Origin: Thermoleophilaceae bacterium | Lineage (GTDB): Bacteria > Actinomycetota > Thermoleophilia > Solirubrobacterales > Thermoleophilaceae | NCBI GenBank assembly: GCA_025937135.1 | Contig: JAICRZ010000004.1 | Coordinates: forward strand, 1 to 44,184 | DNA length: 44,184 bases | Direction: 5' to 3' | Shown here: positions 25,765-35,094 of the stretch, one piece after another | Layout of the letters: every line of letters begins with the position of its first letter | Position numbering within the stretch: position 1 is the first letter of the stretch | Notes under the pieces: generated by a model | Databases searched by the model: none | What the model saw: the letters and a program-made list of their open reading frames with translations, nothing else | What the model was told of the DNA's origin: nothing | Translations under genes and position numbers: made by a program

Positions 25765-26805
25765 TCAGCGCGCTCTGGCCAGATACAGCGTCTGGCCGGG
25801 AATCCGCCGGATCCGCACGCCCTTCGGCTTCGTGAAGCCCGCTTCGGTCAGCCACGCGGCCAGATCGTCCGGCGAGTAGGTGGCGGCGCCAGAGGTGAGG
25901 TGGAAGAAGAGGCCGAGGAAGGCGGCCGCGTCGGGCGCCCTGCCGCTCTTCGGCAGGAACAGGTCGAGGACCGCGACCGTGCCGCCCGGCTTCAGCGACT
26001 CGCGGATCCGCGTCAGCAGCCGCACGCAGGTGGGTGGATCGAAGTGGTGGATGATGTTGAACGCGAGGGCGCCGTCGTGAGGGCCGCCGAGGTCTGCCTC
26101 GAACATGTCGCCCTCGCGGTGACGTACGCGCTCGGACATCCCGTTGTCGGCGATGATCTCGCGCCCGATCGCGGCGCTGCCCGGGAGGTCGACGACCGTG
26201 GAGCTGAGCGTCGGGTGGCGCTTGCACAGCGCGGCCGAGAACCAGCCGTGGCCGCCCGCCACGTCGAGCAGGCTGCGCGGGTCCTTCGGCAGCTCGACCG
26301 CCCTGGCCACCTCCGGCGCCGACAGCCGTGCCAGCTCGAACTGCCCGACGATGTAGCGGCGCCAGTGCGGGTCGTCGGGGTCGTCGCCGTGGATCGCGAC
26401 CGACTCGCCCGTCTCGAGCAGCCGCTCGAAGCGCTGCCACCACTCCCAGTAGTCGTAGGAGTGTTCGATGAACGTGCCCACGTAGGTGTCCGAGGCCGGA
26501 TCCAGCCAGCGCCGCGAGTTCTTCGTGAGCGACCAGCGGCCGCCCGACTCGTTCACGTGGTCGATCGAAGCGAGCGCCTGGAGCAGCAGCCGCGCGCCCT
26601 CGGGGCGCAGGCCGAGCTCACCGGCGAGCTCCTCGAGCGAGGCGTCTTTCTCGGCGAGCCGCTTGAAGACCCCCAGCCGGACACCGGCCATCACGGCGCG
26701 CGCGAGCGGCAGCGAGAACATGACCTCGCCCACCGGCACCGGCGCGAGGTTGAGATGGAGCGCCGCGAACTCCGTCACGTTCGACGGCTTGAGGAAGAGG
26801 CGCAT
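25765..26805 (-). CDS. SAM-dependent O-methyltransferase-like (dimerisation + methyltransferase domain)
   Basis: LGVFKRLAEKDASLEELAGELGL..., SAM motif LLDVAGGHGWFSAALCKRHP, HREGDMFE, NIIHHF. Confidence 0.88.
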   Translation of the reverse strand: MRLFLKPSNVTEFAALHLNLAPVPVGEVMFSLPLARAVMAGVRLGVFKRLAEKDASLEELAGELGLRPEGARLLLQALASIDHVNESGGRWSLTKNSRRWLDPASDTYVGTFIEHSYDYWEWWQRFERLLETGESVAIHGDDPDDPHWRRYIVGQFELARLSAPEVARAVELPKDPRSLLDVAGGHGWFSAALCKRHPTLSSTVVDLPGSAAIGREIIADNGMSERVRHREGDMFEADLGGPHDGALAFNIIHHFDPPTCVRLLTRIRESLKPGGTVAVLDLFLPKSGRAPDAAAFLGLFFHLTSGAATYSPDDLAAWLTEAGFTKPKGVRIRRIPGQTLYLARAR

Positions 26806-26817
26806 GCGCTGGCGACC

Positions 26818-27549
26818 CTAACCCGGCGCGCGCAGGACCGCCAGCAGCGAGAGGCCGGCCGGGAGCGACCAGCCGCGCGCGATCAGCGCAGCCTCCGCGC
26901 GCAGCGGCAGCTCGAGCATCCCGTTGAGCGCGGGCGGAGTGAGCGCGAGCTCCGACGACCCCGCGCCGTCGCTGCCGCGGCGCGCGATCCTGACGATGGC
27001 CGCCGGCAGCAGGTACGCGCTGTTGAACGAGGTCATCCGCTCGACGCGCCAGCCCGCGGACTCGGCGGCCCGGCGCAGGGCGCGCCGCGTGTAGCGGCGG
27101 TGGTGGCGGTTGACCACGTCGTGCTGCGACCAGAGCCGCGGGTAGGCGGGCACGGTCACCACGAGCGCGCCGCCGGGCCGCGTCACCCGGCGCAGCTCGC
27201 GCAGGCTGCGCACGTCATCCGGGGTGTGCTCGATCACGTCGAGGCAGGTCACGGCGTCGAAGGCGCCATCGGGGTGCGGGACTGCCTCGATCGGCGCGCG
27301 CGTCACGTCATGGTGACCGCGCGTCCGGGCCGCCTCGACGCCGGCCGGGTTCAGCTCGATCCCCGTCACGCCGCCGTACGCGGCCAGCTCGTCGAGCGTC
27401 CGGCCGGAGCCCGAGCCCGCGTCGAGCAGGCGCGCGCCGTCGCGCAGATCGAGCGAGTCGAGCACCGCGCGCAGCACCCGGCGCCGCCCGCGGTACCACC
27501 AGTGGCGGTCGTCGAGGTCGAGCATCGTCTGGAATTCGGCCCGGTCCAC
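26818..27549 (-). CDS. Class I SAM-dependent methyltransferase
   Basis: HWWYRGRRRVLRAVLD, LLDAGSGSGRTLDELA, FDAVTCLDVIEHTPDD; GTG start 27549 or ATG 27525. Confidence 0.85.
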   Translation of the reverse strand: MDRAEFQTMLDLDDRHWWYRGRRRVLRAVLDSLDLRDGARLLDAGSGSGRTLDELAAYGGVTGIELNPAGVEAARTRGHHDVTRAPIEAVPHPDGAFDAVTCLDVIEHTPDDVRSLRELRRVTRPGGALVVTVPAYPRLWSQHDVVNRHHRRYTRRALRRAAESAGWRVERMTSFNSAYLLPAAIVRIARRGSDGAGSSELALTPPALNGMLELPLRAEAALIARGWSLPAGLSLLAVLRAPG

Positions 27550-27582
27550 GCGCGAAGTGTCGCGTAGGTTTCCCCGCCCGCG

Positions 27583-29172
27583 ATGACCGCCATCGACATA
27601 GCCGAGACGTTCGTCCTGCTGCTCGCCGTCGCGCTGGCCCTCACGTGGCTCTCGCGGCGGATCGGCATCCCCTACCCCGTGGCGCTCGTCCTCGGCGGCG
27701 TCGGGCTGGCGTTCGTGCCCGGGCTCCCGCAGGTCCGGCCGGACCCAGAGCTCGTACTGCTGCTGTTCGTGACGCCCCTGCTGTTCGCCGACGCGTTCTT
27801 CGCCCCGGTCGCGGAGCTGGCCCGCAACGCGCGCTCGATCGCGCTGCTGGCGTCGGTGCTCGTGGGCGTGACGGCCGGGGTCGTGGCCGTGGCGGCGCAC
27901 TTCGTGCTCGACGTGGGCTGGGGACCTGCGTTCGCGCTCGGCGCGGCCCTGGCGGCCACCGACGCGGTCGCTCCCGTCCAGGTGCTCGGCCGGGAGGGCG
28001 CCGACCCGCGCCTCGTGGCGGTGATCCAGGGCGAGAGCCTGCTCAACGACGGCGTCGCGTTCGCGCTGGTGAAGGTGGCCTCGAGCGCCGTGGTCACGGG
28101 CTCGTTCTCGATCGCGTCCGCGGGCGGCAAGCTCGCGCTGTCGGTGCTCGGCGGGATCGCGATCGGCTTCGCCGTGGCAGCGGTGATCGTGGAGGCGCGC
28201 AAGCGCACGAACGACACGATCGTGGAGGCCGCGCTGTCGCTCGTCACGCCGCTCGCGGCGTTCATCGCCGCGGATCGCATCGGCGCGTCCGGGATCCTCG
28301 CGGCGGTGGCGGCGGGCCTGTGGATGGGACCGCGCTCGCGCTCGCTCGTGGAGCCGCTCACGCGCGTGGAGATCCAGGCCGCGTGGCAGATCATCGGCTA
28401 CCTGCTCAACTCGCTGCTGTTCCTGATCGTCGGCCTCCAGATGCGCGAGGTGGTGCACGCCGTGGATCTGCCCGCCGGGCGCATCGCGATCGCCTCCGCG
28501 GTGATACTCGTGGCCCTGATCGGCTTCCGCGTGCTGTGGGCGCTCACCGTGCCCTCCGCCTGGCAGGGCGTGCGCAACCTGGTGGGGCGCGGTGGCGAGG
28601 TATCCACGCGTGGCTGGCGCCTGGCGCTCGCCTGGAGCGGCGTGCGCGGCGCGCTGGCGCTGGCGGCGGTGCTCACGCTGCCGGCGAAGACCGACACCGG
28701 CGCGCCGTTTCCCGGCCGCGACGTGGTCGTGCTCGTCACGCTGATCATCATCGTCGCCACGCTCGTGATCCAGGGGCTGACGCTCCAGCCGCTGATGCGG
28801 GCCCTCGGGCTCACCGACCCCGAGCGCGCGCAGCACGAGGAGGCACACGCGCGCGCGCGAGCGGCCGAGGCGGCGCTCGAGCGGCTCGAGGAGGTGGCGC
28901 GCGAGCAGGACCTCCCCGAGCGCACGCGCAGCTGGCTCGAGCGCGAGTACGCGTTCCGGCGCGACCGCTACACCGCCCGCGCGGGCGACGGCGCCGATCG
29001 CGACCTCGAGGAGCGCCACAGGCGCCTGGTCGCCGCGGACGAGCAGCTGCTCGCGGCCGCCCGCGACGCCGTCATGGAGCTGGAGGCGAGCGGCGACGTG
29101 CGCAGCGACGTGGCGCAGCGCGTGCTGCGCGACCTGGACCTCGACAGCGCACGCGTGGGCGAACGCGATTAG
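27583..29172 (+). CDS. CPA1-family Na+/H+ antiporter (NhaP-like)
   Basis: 12-TM-like profile; ALAATDAVAPVQVLGREGADPRLVAVIQGESLLNDGVAFALVKV; AWSGVRGALALAA. Confidence 0.93.
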   Translation: MTAIDIAETFVLLLAVALALTWLSRRIGIPYPVALVLGGVGLAFVPGLPQVRPDPELVLLLFVTPLLFADAFFAPVAELARNARSIALLASVLVGVTAGVVAVAAHFVLDVGWGPAFALGAALAATDAVAPVQVLGREGADPRLVAVIQGESLLNDGVAFALVKVASSAVVTGSFSIASAGGKLALSVLGGIAIGFAVAAVIVEARKRTNDTIVEAALSLVTPLAAFIAADRIGASGILAAVAAGLWMGPRSRSLVEPLTRVEIQAAWQIIGYLLNSLLFLIVGLQMREVVHAVDLPAGRIAIASAVILVALIGFRVLWALTVPSAWQGVRNLVGRGGEVSTRGWRLALAWSGVRGALALAAVLTLPAKTDTGAPFPGRDVVVLVTLIIIVATLVIQGLTLQPLMRALGLTDPERAQHEEAHARARAAEAALERLEEVAREQDLPERTRSWLEREYAFRRDRYTARAGDGADRDLEERHRRLVAADEQLLAAARDAVMELEASGDVRSDVAQRVLRDLDLDSARVGERD

Positions 29173-29178
29173 ACAGAG

Positions 29179-29245
29179 CGAAATGTTCGATCCCGGCGGC
29201 CTGCCTTGGCGACGCGAGCGCCGTGGCACCGGGATCTCCATCTCG
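29179..29245 (+). repeat. 67-nt structured intergenic repeat, copy B
   Basis: CGAAATGTTCGATCCCGGCGGCCTGC...CACCGGGATCTCCATCTCG; begins 7 nt after antiporter stop and ends directly at the stop codon of the convergent gene. Confidence 0.8.
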
Positions 29246-30034
29246 CTAATGGATGGCGGACGCTCTTTTCTCGGCGACCGCCAGGTCGAAGACCCAGAAG
29301 TCGCGCTTGATCACCGGCACCGACACGTTGTGCACGGGCACGTCACCGAGGTTGCCCGCGAATGTGCCGGCGTGCGCGTGGCCGTGCAGCACGAGGTCGG
29401 GGCTGTGGTGCACGATCGGGCCGGCCAGGCGGTCGGTGCCGAGGAACGCCCAGATCGGCTCAGGCTCGCCGATCAGCGTGTCGGTCGTGGGCGCGTAGTG
29501 CAGCAACACGATTCTGAGTGGGCAGGTCTCGACCGCGCTCAGCCCCTCCTCGATCGCCTCCACCTCACGCGTCGCATTCGCGTACACCGCGCGCAGGTCG
29601 GGCTCGCCGAAGTCGGGCAGGTACGAGCCGGGGAAGCCACCGACGTGCCCCTTCACGCCCACGATCCCGACCTGCACGCCCTTGATCCCGAGGATCGCGT
29701 GCGAGCGGTCGAGCAGCTCGATGCCGGCGTCCTCGACCACTGCGCGCAGCTCGTCGACGCGGTTCACGTGCCAGTCGTGGTTGCCGAGTACCGCGACGAC
29801 GGGCGTCTTCAGGCCGCGGCAGGCGTCGGCCAGCACGCGCGCCTGCTCCGGCTCGCCGTGCGTGGTGAGGTCGCCGGCCAGGAGGATCAGGTCGACCGTG
29901 CCGTCGATCGCCGCGAACGCGGCCGCGGTCTCCTCGCGGTTGGCGTCCGAGCAGTGGATGTCGCCCACCGTGGCGACCTTGATGACCACCCCCTCGTGTT
30001 CGGGCACGGGGCGACCGTTGCTGTCGGCAACCAT
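29246..30034 (-). CDS. Metallophosphoesterase
   Basis: VGDIHC, LAGDLTTHG, VLGNHDWH, LLHYAP, HGHAHAG motifs. Confidence 0.9.
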   Translation of the reverse strand: MVADSNGRPVPEHEGVVIKVATVGDIHCSDANREETAAAFAAIDGTVDLILLAGDLTTHGEPEQARVLADACRGLKTPVVAVLGNHDWHVNRVDELRAVVEDAGIELLDRSHAILGIKGVQVGIVGVKGHVGGFPGSYLPDFGEPDLRAVYANATREVEAIEEGLSAVETCPLRIVLLHYAPTTDTLIGEPEPIWAFLGTDRLAGPIVHHSPDLVLHGHAHAGTFAGNLGDVPVHNVSVPVIKRDFWVFDLAVAEKRASAIH

Positions 30035-30095
30035 GTCTCTCCCCTACCCACGTCGCGCCGGTTCGAAATCAGGCGACGGGGTATGACGGCGACCG

Positions 30096-30710
30096 ATGGC
30101 CGACGACGGATTCGAGGCGTTCGAGGCGACGCTGAAGAAGGCCGTGGCCGCGTTCCGCGAGGCGGAGGTGCCCACCCTGCTCGGCGGATCGCTCGCGATC
30201 TGGGCGCGCGGCGGCCCCGAGTCGCGCCACGACCTCGACTTCATGGTCAAGCCGGAGGACGCGGAACGGGCGCTCCAGGTGCTCGTGGATGCCGGGATGA
30301 AGCCCGAGCGACCCCCCGAGGGCTGGCTCTACAAGGCATGGGACGGCGACGTGCTCGTGGACGTCATCTTCCAGCCGCGCGGCCTCACGATGAGCGACGA
30401 GGTGTTCGAGCGGGCCGAGACGCGTGAGGTGATGGCGATCAGCGTGAGCCTGATGGCGCTCGACGACGTCTTCGCCACCAAGCTGCTCGCGCTCGACGAG
30501 CACAACTGCAATTACGCTGGCGTGCTGCTCGGGGCCCGCGCGCTACGTGAGCAGATCGATTGGGACGACCTACGCGACCGCACAGAGGACTGGCCCTTCG
30601 CCCGCGCGTTCTTCGTGCTCGCGGAGGGGCTGGGGATCGTGCAGAGCCAGACGGTCTCCGTCGAGTCCGACGAGCGCGGCCGCCGGCACATCCAGATCTC
30701 CGACTCGTAG
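30096..30710 (+). CDS. Nucleotidyltransferase-fold protein (AbiEii/MNT-like), orphan
   Basis: LLGGSLAIWARGGPESRHDLDFMV (GGS...DxD) and VLVDVIFQP; stop overlaps next gene's GTG by 1 nt. Confidence 0.7.
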   Translation: MADDGFEAFEATLKKAVAAFREAEVPTLLGGSLAIWARGGPESRHDLDFMVKPEDAERALQVLVDAGMKPERPPEGWLYKAWDGDVLVDVIFQPRGLTMSDEVFERAETREVMAISVSLMALDDVFATKLLALDEHNCNYAGVLLGARALREQIDWDDLRDRTEDWPFARAFFVLAEGLGIVQSQTVSVESDERGRRHIQISDS

Positions 30711-32350
30711 TGACGCGTCGCGAGCTGGCGCTGGCCGCCCTCGTGGCAGTGGCCGTCGCGCTGCTCATGCACTGGCCGCTGCCGCTGCACATCGGCAGCG
30801 ACGTGCCGCGCGACATCGGCGACCCGCTGCCGCAGTCGTGGCAGGTTGCCTGGGACGGCCACGCGCTGCTGCACCAGCCGCTCGACTGGTTCCAGGCGAA
30901 CATCTTCTGGCCGCTGCCGAACTCGCTCGCGTTCTCCGACGCGCTCGTGGGCTACGCGCCGTTCGGGGCGATCGGCAGCGGCGTGCACGCCGCGGTCGTG
31001 CGCTACGACCTGCTGTTCCTGTTCGCCTACGCGTTCGCGTTCTTCGGCGCGTACGTGCTGGCGCGCGAGCTCGGCGCGGGCCGCGCGGGCGCGTTCGTGG
31101 CCGGCGCCGCGTTCGCCTACGCGCCGTGGCGGCTCGAGCAGGACGGTCACCTGCACGTGCTCTCGAGCGGCGGCATCCCGCTGGCGCTCGCGCTGCTCGT
31201 GCGCGGCTACCGGCGTGACAGCGTCCCGTGGGTCGCTGCGGGCTGGCTCGTGGCCGCCTGGCAGGTCTCGCTCGGCTTCACGCTCGGCCTCCAGATCGCG
31301 TACCTGCTGGCGCTGCTCTGCGCGGGCGTCGCGGTCTGGGGGCTGCGGAGCTCGTGGCTGCCGTCGCGGCGCGTGCTGGTGGCCACCGTGGCCGGCGTGG
31401 CCGTCCTCGGCCTGACCGCGCTCGCTCTCTCGCGGCCGTACCTGGAGGTCGCTCGCGACCATCCCGAGGCCAAGCGGAGCGAGCACACGGTGGCGCTCTA
31501 CTCCGGCGGCTTCGACCAGTACCTGTCGGCGCCGGGTGCGAACACGTTCTGGGGACCGGTCACGCACGGCATCCGCAAGGGACTCGCGTTCAACCCCGAG
31601 CAGACGCTGTTCCCCGGCCTGCTCGTGGTGCTGCTGGGACTCGCGTGCCTCGCGCTGGGCGGGTACTCGCGGCGGCTGCGAATCGGGCTGCTGATCGCGG
31701 TGCTCGTGTGCGGCTGGCTGGCGATGGGGTTCCACGACGACGGCTGGCCGTGGCCCTACAAGCTGCTCTACGAGCACGCGCCCGGGTGGGAGTCGAGCCG
31801 CACGCCGGGCCGGCTCAACACGCTCACGTCGCTGGCGCTGGCGCTGCTGGCGGCCGGCGGCGCGACGGCGCTGCTCGCGCGCGTGCGGCGGCCACGCGCG
31901 CGCACGGCGCTGGCGGTCGCGTTCGTGGCCGTGATCCTGTTCGAGGGGGCCGGCTTCGAGGGTCTCGACGGTCCGGCGCACCCGGCCGTGCCAAAGCCGC
32001 CGCTGGCGCTCGGGTCGCTGCCCGATCCGCAGCTCCATCTGCCGATGTCGCGCGTGGGCAACCGCCGCTACGTGCTCTGGTCGACCGACGGGTTCCCGCA
32101 GATCGTGAACGGGCGCGCGTCGTTCGGGCCGCGGCTCACGAGCGAGATCGCCTACCGCGTCCGCAACTTCCCCGACCGCGAGTCGGCCGCCTACCTGCGG
32201 CGGATCGGCGTGCGCACCGTCGTGCTCTACACGCAGCTCGCGCCGGGCACCTCGTGGGCGCGCGCGGCGGAGCGGCCGGTCTCGGGCCTAGGCCTCGGCC
32301 GCGAGCGGCGCGGCGCGGCGATCGTCTACCGGGTGGTGGCGGCGGGCTGA
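30710..32350 (+). CDS. Polytopic membrane protein, GT-C-like glycosyltransferase-type
   Basis: Multiple TM helices; N-terminal TM followed by extracytoplasmic loop IGDPLPQSWQVAWDGHALLHQP; long soluble C-terminal segment; GTG start. Confidence 0.65.
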   Translation: MTRRELALAALVAVAVALLMHWPLPLHIGSDVPRDIGDPLPQSWQVAWDGHALLHQPLDWFQANIFWPLPNSLAFSDALVGYAPFGAIGSGVHAAVVRYDLLFLFAYAFAFFGAYVLARELGAGRAGAFVAGAAFAYAPWRLEQDGHLHVLSSGGIPLALALLVRGYRRDSVPWVAAGWLVAAWQVSLGFTLGLQIAYLLALLCAGVAVWGLRSSWLPSRRVLVATVAGVAVLGLTALALSRPYLEVARDHPEAKRSEHTVALYSGGFDQYLSAPGANTFWGPVTHGIRKGLAFNPEQTLFPGLLVVLLGLACLALGGYSRRLRIGLLIAVLVCGWLAMGFHDDGWPWPYKLLYEHAPGWESSRTPGRLNTLTSLALALLAAGGATALLARVRRPRARTALAVAFVAVILFEGAGFEGLDGPAHPAVPKPPLALGSLPDPQLHLPMSRVGNRRYVLWSTDGFPQIVNGRASFGPRLTSEIAYRVRNFPDRESAAYLRRIGVRTVVLYTQLAPGTSWARAAERPVSGLGLGRERRGAAIVYRVVAAG

Positions 32351-34006
32351 CACGACCCCGGTGGCCACCAGTCCCGCGCCCGCGAAGATCAGGATCAGCC
32401 ACAGCGCGCCGGCGTCTCCGCCGAGCACCGACTCCTCGGCGCCCAGCAGCCACGGCACGGTGGCTGCCAGCAGCGCCCAGGCGGACACCGCCAGCGCGGC
32501 GCGCAGCGCATCCGCGCGCGCCACCGCCACGTGCGTCGTCGCCGCTGCCGCCAGGCCGACCGCGAGCGCCGCGGCCAGGAGCACCGGCGCGACCCCGCCC
32601 CAGTGGTGGCCGGCGCCGAGCGGCGTGGCCACGGTCTGGACGTAGTTCGAGGCCTCGACGAGCTTCCACCAGAAGCCGACGTTGTCGTTGCCGATCAGCG
32701 GGAAAGTGAGCGTGGCCGTGAGCATGAACAGCACCGACGGCACGGCGAGCGCGAGGGTCGTGGCCGGGAAGCGCCGCCACGCGAGCGCGATCGGCAGCGC
32801 CAGGAACGCGACAATCGGCATCAGGAAGCGCGGCCCGGGCGTGCCGCCGCCGAACGGCAGCCAGTAGCCCGAGTTGTAGAGCAGGTATGCGGCCGCAAGT
32901 CCGGCGAGCGTCCACGCCTCGGCGCGGCGGCCGCGGCGGTGCAGCAGCACCATCCCGACCACCCCCATGGCGAGCACGGGCGCGAGCGTGAATAGCCCCT
33001 TCGACGAGAACAGCAGGTCCAGCGCCACCTTCGGCTTCGGCACGTTGATCCCGAAGAAGCCCGAGTCGTTCGCGCCGAGCACGTCGTGGCCGGTCACGCC
33101 CTGGCGGCTGACGGCGTCCGCGTAGGAGAAGTGCGTGACCGAGCCGAACGCCGCCAGGTTGTAGGCGAACAGCGGCAGCGCGCCGGCGATGCAGCCGCCC
33201 GCGTACGCGAGTCCGCGCTTGACGCGCTCTGCGGCGCCGCGGCTGAGCGCGTACAACCCGAGGATCGCGCCCGCGAGCGCGAGCGGGTACTCCGAGGCGA
33301 ACGCGAGCCCCGACAGCCCGCCCGCGAGGCCGAGAAACAGCAGTCGCTGCGGCCCCGCGCGCTCGCGGAACAGGAGCGCGAATGCCGCGAACGCCAGCAT
33401 CGCCGCGAGCACGTGCGAGAAGTACAGCGTGGAGAACGGCAGCACCATCGTTCCCAGCCCGAGCGTGACCGCCGTCGCGGTTCCGTAGCCCGGCTCGAGC
33501 CGCTCGGCCACCCAGCGCACCAGCAGCATGAGAACCAGCGCCGGGAGCACGTTGCCGAACAGGCCCAGCACCCAGATGATCGGCGTCGACTGCTCGATCC
33601 GGCCGCGCACGTGGTAGGTGCGGATCCGCTTGCTGCCGTAGAGGCCCTGCGGCGTCGAGGTCGGCCGCCAGCGCCAGGCGTGGTTGAGGCGCGCGTTCTT
33701 GGCGGTCGCATACGCCCACCTCTCCGCGTGGAGGCGGTGCAGCACCTCGTAGACCGGGAGCGTGAGCGCCGGCAGAACGGGCGCCTTGACCGAGTAGTAG
33801 TGGCCCTTGTACCAGGAGATGTCGCGCGTCTCCCAGTGCCATGGGTCGATCGTCGCCGTGCCGCCGTGGAGGGCACGCACGAGGGAGTAGTTCGAGCTCT
33901 GCGCCCAGCCCGAGGCCTGCATCACGAGCCCGGAGGCAACAGCCACGCAGACGATCGCGATCAGCCCAAGGCGGCGGCGCCACGGGTTGTGCGCTGCGCC
34001 GTCCAT
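32288..34006 (-). CDS. Polytopic membrane protein, GT-C/PMT-like
   Basis: Multiple TM helices; first loop DISWYKGHYYSVKAPVLPALTLPVYEVLHRL typical of GT-C-type integral membrane proteins. Confidence 0.7.
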   Translation of the reverse strand: MDGAAHNPWRRRLGLIAIVCVAVASGLVMQASGWAQSSNYSLVRALHGGTATIDPWHWETRDISWYKGHYYSVKAPVLPALTLPVYEVLHRLHAERWAYATAKNARLNHAWRWRPTSTPQGLYGSKRIRTYHVRGRIEQSTPIIWVLGLFGNVLPALVLMLLVRWVAERLEPGYGTATAVTLGLGTMVLPFSTLYFSHVLAAMLAFAAFALLFRERAGPQRLLFLGLAGGLSGLAFASEYPLALAGAILGLYALSRGAAERVKRGLAYAGGCIAGALPLFAYNLAAFGSVTHFSYADAVSRQGVTGHDVLGANDSGFFGINVPKPKVALDLLFSSKGLFTLAPVLAMGVVGMVLLHRRGRRAEAWTLAGLAAAYLLYNSGYWLPFGGGTPGPRFLMPIVAFLALPIALAWRRFPATTLALAVPSVLFMLTATLTFPLIGNDNVGFWWKLVEASNYVQTVATPLGAGHHWGGVAPVLLAAALAVGLAAAATTHVAVARADALRAALAVSAWALLAATVPWLLGAEESVLGGDAGALWLILIFAGAGLVATGVVSARRHHPVDDRRAAPLAAEA

Positions 34007-34031
34007 CCGCGCCGCCGATGCTAGCGAGCGC

Positions 34032-35084
34032 CTAGGAACCGAGCTCGATGACGACCTTCACGTCGTCCGGCTGACGCTCCAGCGCCTCCTGGAAGCGGTC
34101 GAGCGGCACGCGCCGCGTGACGAGCCGCTCGAGCCATGAGCGGTCGGCCTTGGCCAGCGCCTCGGCGGCGGCCTTGTAGTGGCGCAGGTTCGCGTTCACC
34201 GAGCCGAACACGACGTCGTTCTCGAGCACAAGCTCGCGGTTGATCGAGCCGGCGTCGACCTTCAGCTCGCGGCCGGTCGGCGAGACGCCGGTCAGGCACG
34301 TGATGCCGCCGGCGTTCGTCTCCTGCATGGCGTCGAACACGAGCTGGCCTACGCCGGTGGCCTCGATGATGATGTCGGGCTTGCAGTGGCCGACCGCGCT
34401 GGCCATGTCGCCCGAGTGGTAGGTGCCGCCCAGGTCCTCGACGAGCTTCGGCTTGGGTCCGTCGGTCACCCGGTCGAGCACGTGCACGTCCAGGCCGCGC
34501 TGCTTGCCGAGCATCGCGCCCAGCAGCCCGATGGGCCCCGCGCCGGTGATGAGCACGCGCTCGGGCTCGAACGGGGAGCGGGAGCCGATCCTGGTGATGT
34601 GGTCCCACGCCTTGGCGAGGATCGTGGTCGGCTCCATCAGCATCCCGACCGACTCGAGCGAGGCGTCGAGCTTCACGGCGTAGTCGGCCTCGACGGTCCA
34701 CTTCTCCGAGCCGTAGCCGTGGATCTCCTTGATGCCGCGCTCCGTGTAGCGGCCGTTGCGGCACATGTCGAACTCGCCGCGGCTGCACGGCAGGCACGGC
34801 ACCGGATCGGGCCGGCGCACGACGCCGACCACGAGGTCGCCTTCGCTGAAGTCGCTGCCCGCGGGCGCCTCGCGCACGCGCCCGAGTGACTCGTGGCCGA
34901 GCACCAGCCGCTCCTCGCCGGGCGGCGCCCAGCCGTACTCGCCGCCGACGATCTCGATGTCGGTGCCGCAGACGCCGATGGCGATGCCGTCGACCAGCAG
35001 CTCGCCGTCGCGCGGCTGCGGGTCGGGCATCTCCGTGACCTCGGCGGAGTTCGCCTTCAGCGGAACGACGGTGAGCGCGCGCAC
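34032..35084 (-). CDS. Zinc-dependent glucose 1-dehydrogenase-type MDR
   Basis: GVCGTDIEIVGGEYGWAPPGEERLVLGHESLGRV, VRRPDPVPCLPCSRGEFDMCRNGRYTERGIKE, ITGAGPIGLLGAML. Confidence 0.88.
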   Translation of the reverse strand: MRALTVVPLKANSAEVTEMPDPQPRDGELLVDGIAIGVCGTDIEIVGGEYGWAPPGEERLVLGHESLGRVREAPAGSDFSEGDLVVGVVRRPDPVPCLPCSRGEFDMCRNGRYTERGIKEIHGYGSEKWTVEADYAVKLDASLESVGMLMEPTTILAKAWDHITRIGSRSPFEPERVLITGAGPIGLLGAMLGKQRGLDVHVLDRVTDGPKPKLVEDLGGTYHSGDMASAVGHCKPDIIIEATGVGQLVFDAMQETNAGGITCLTGVSPTGRELKVDAGSINRELVLENDVVFGSVNANLRHYKAAAEALAKADRSWLERLVTRRVPLDRFQEALERQPDDVKVVIELGS

Positions 35085-35094
35085 CTTCGGGAGA

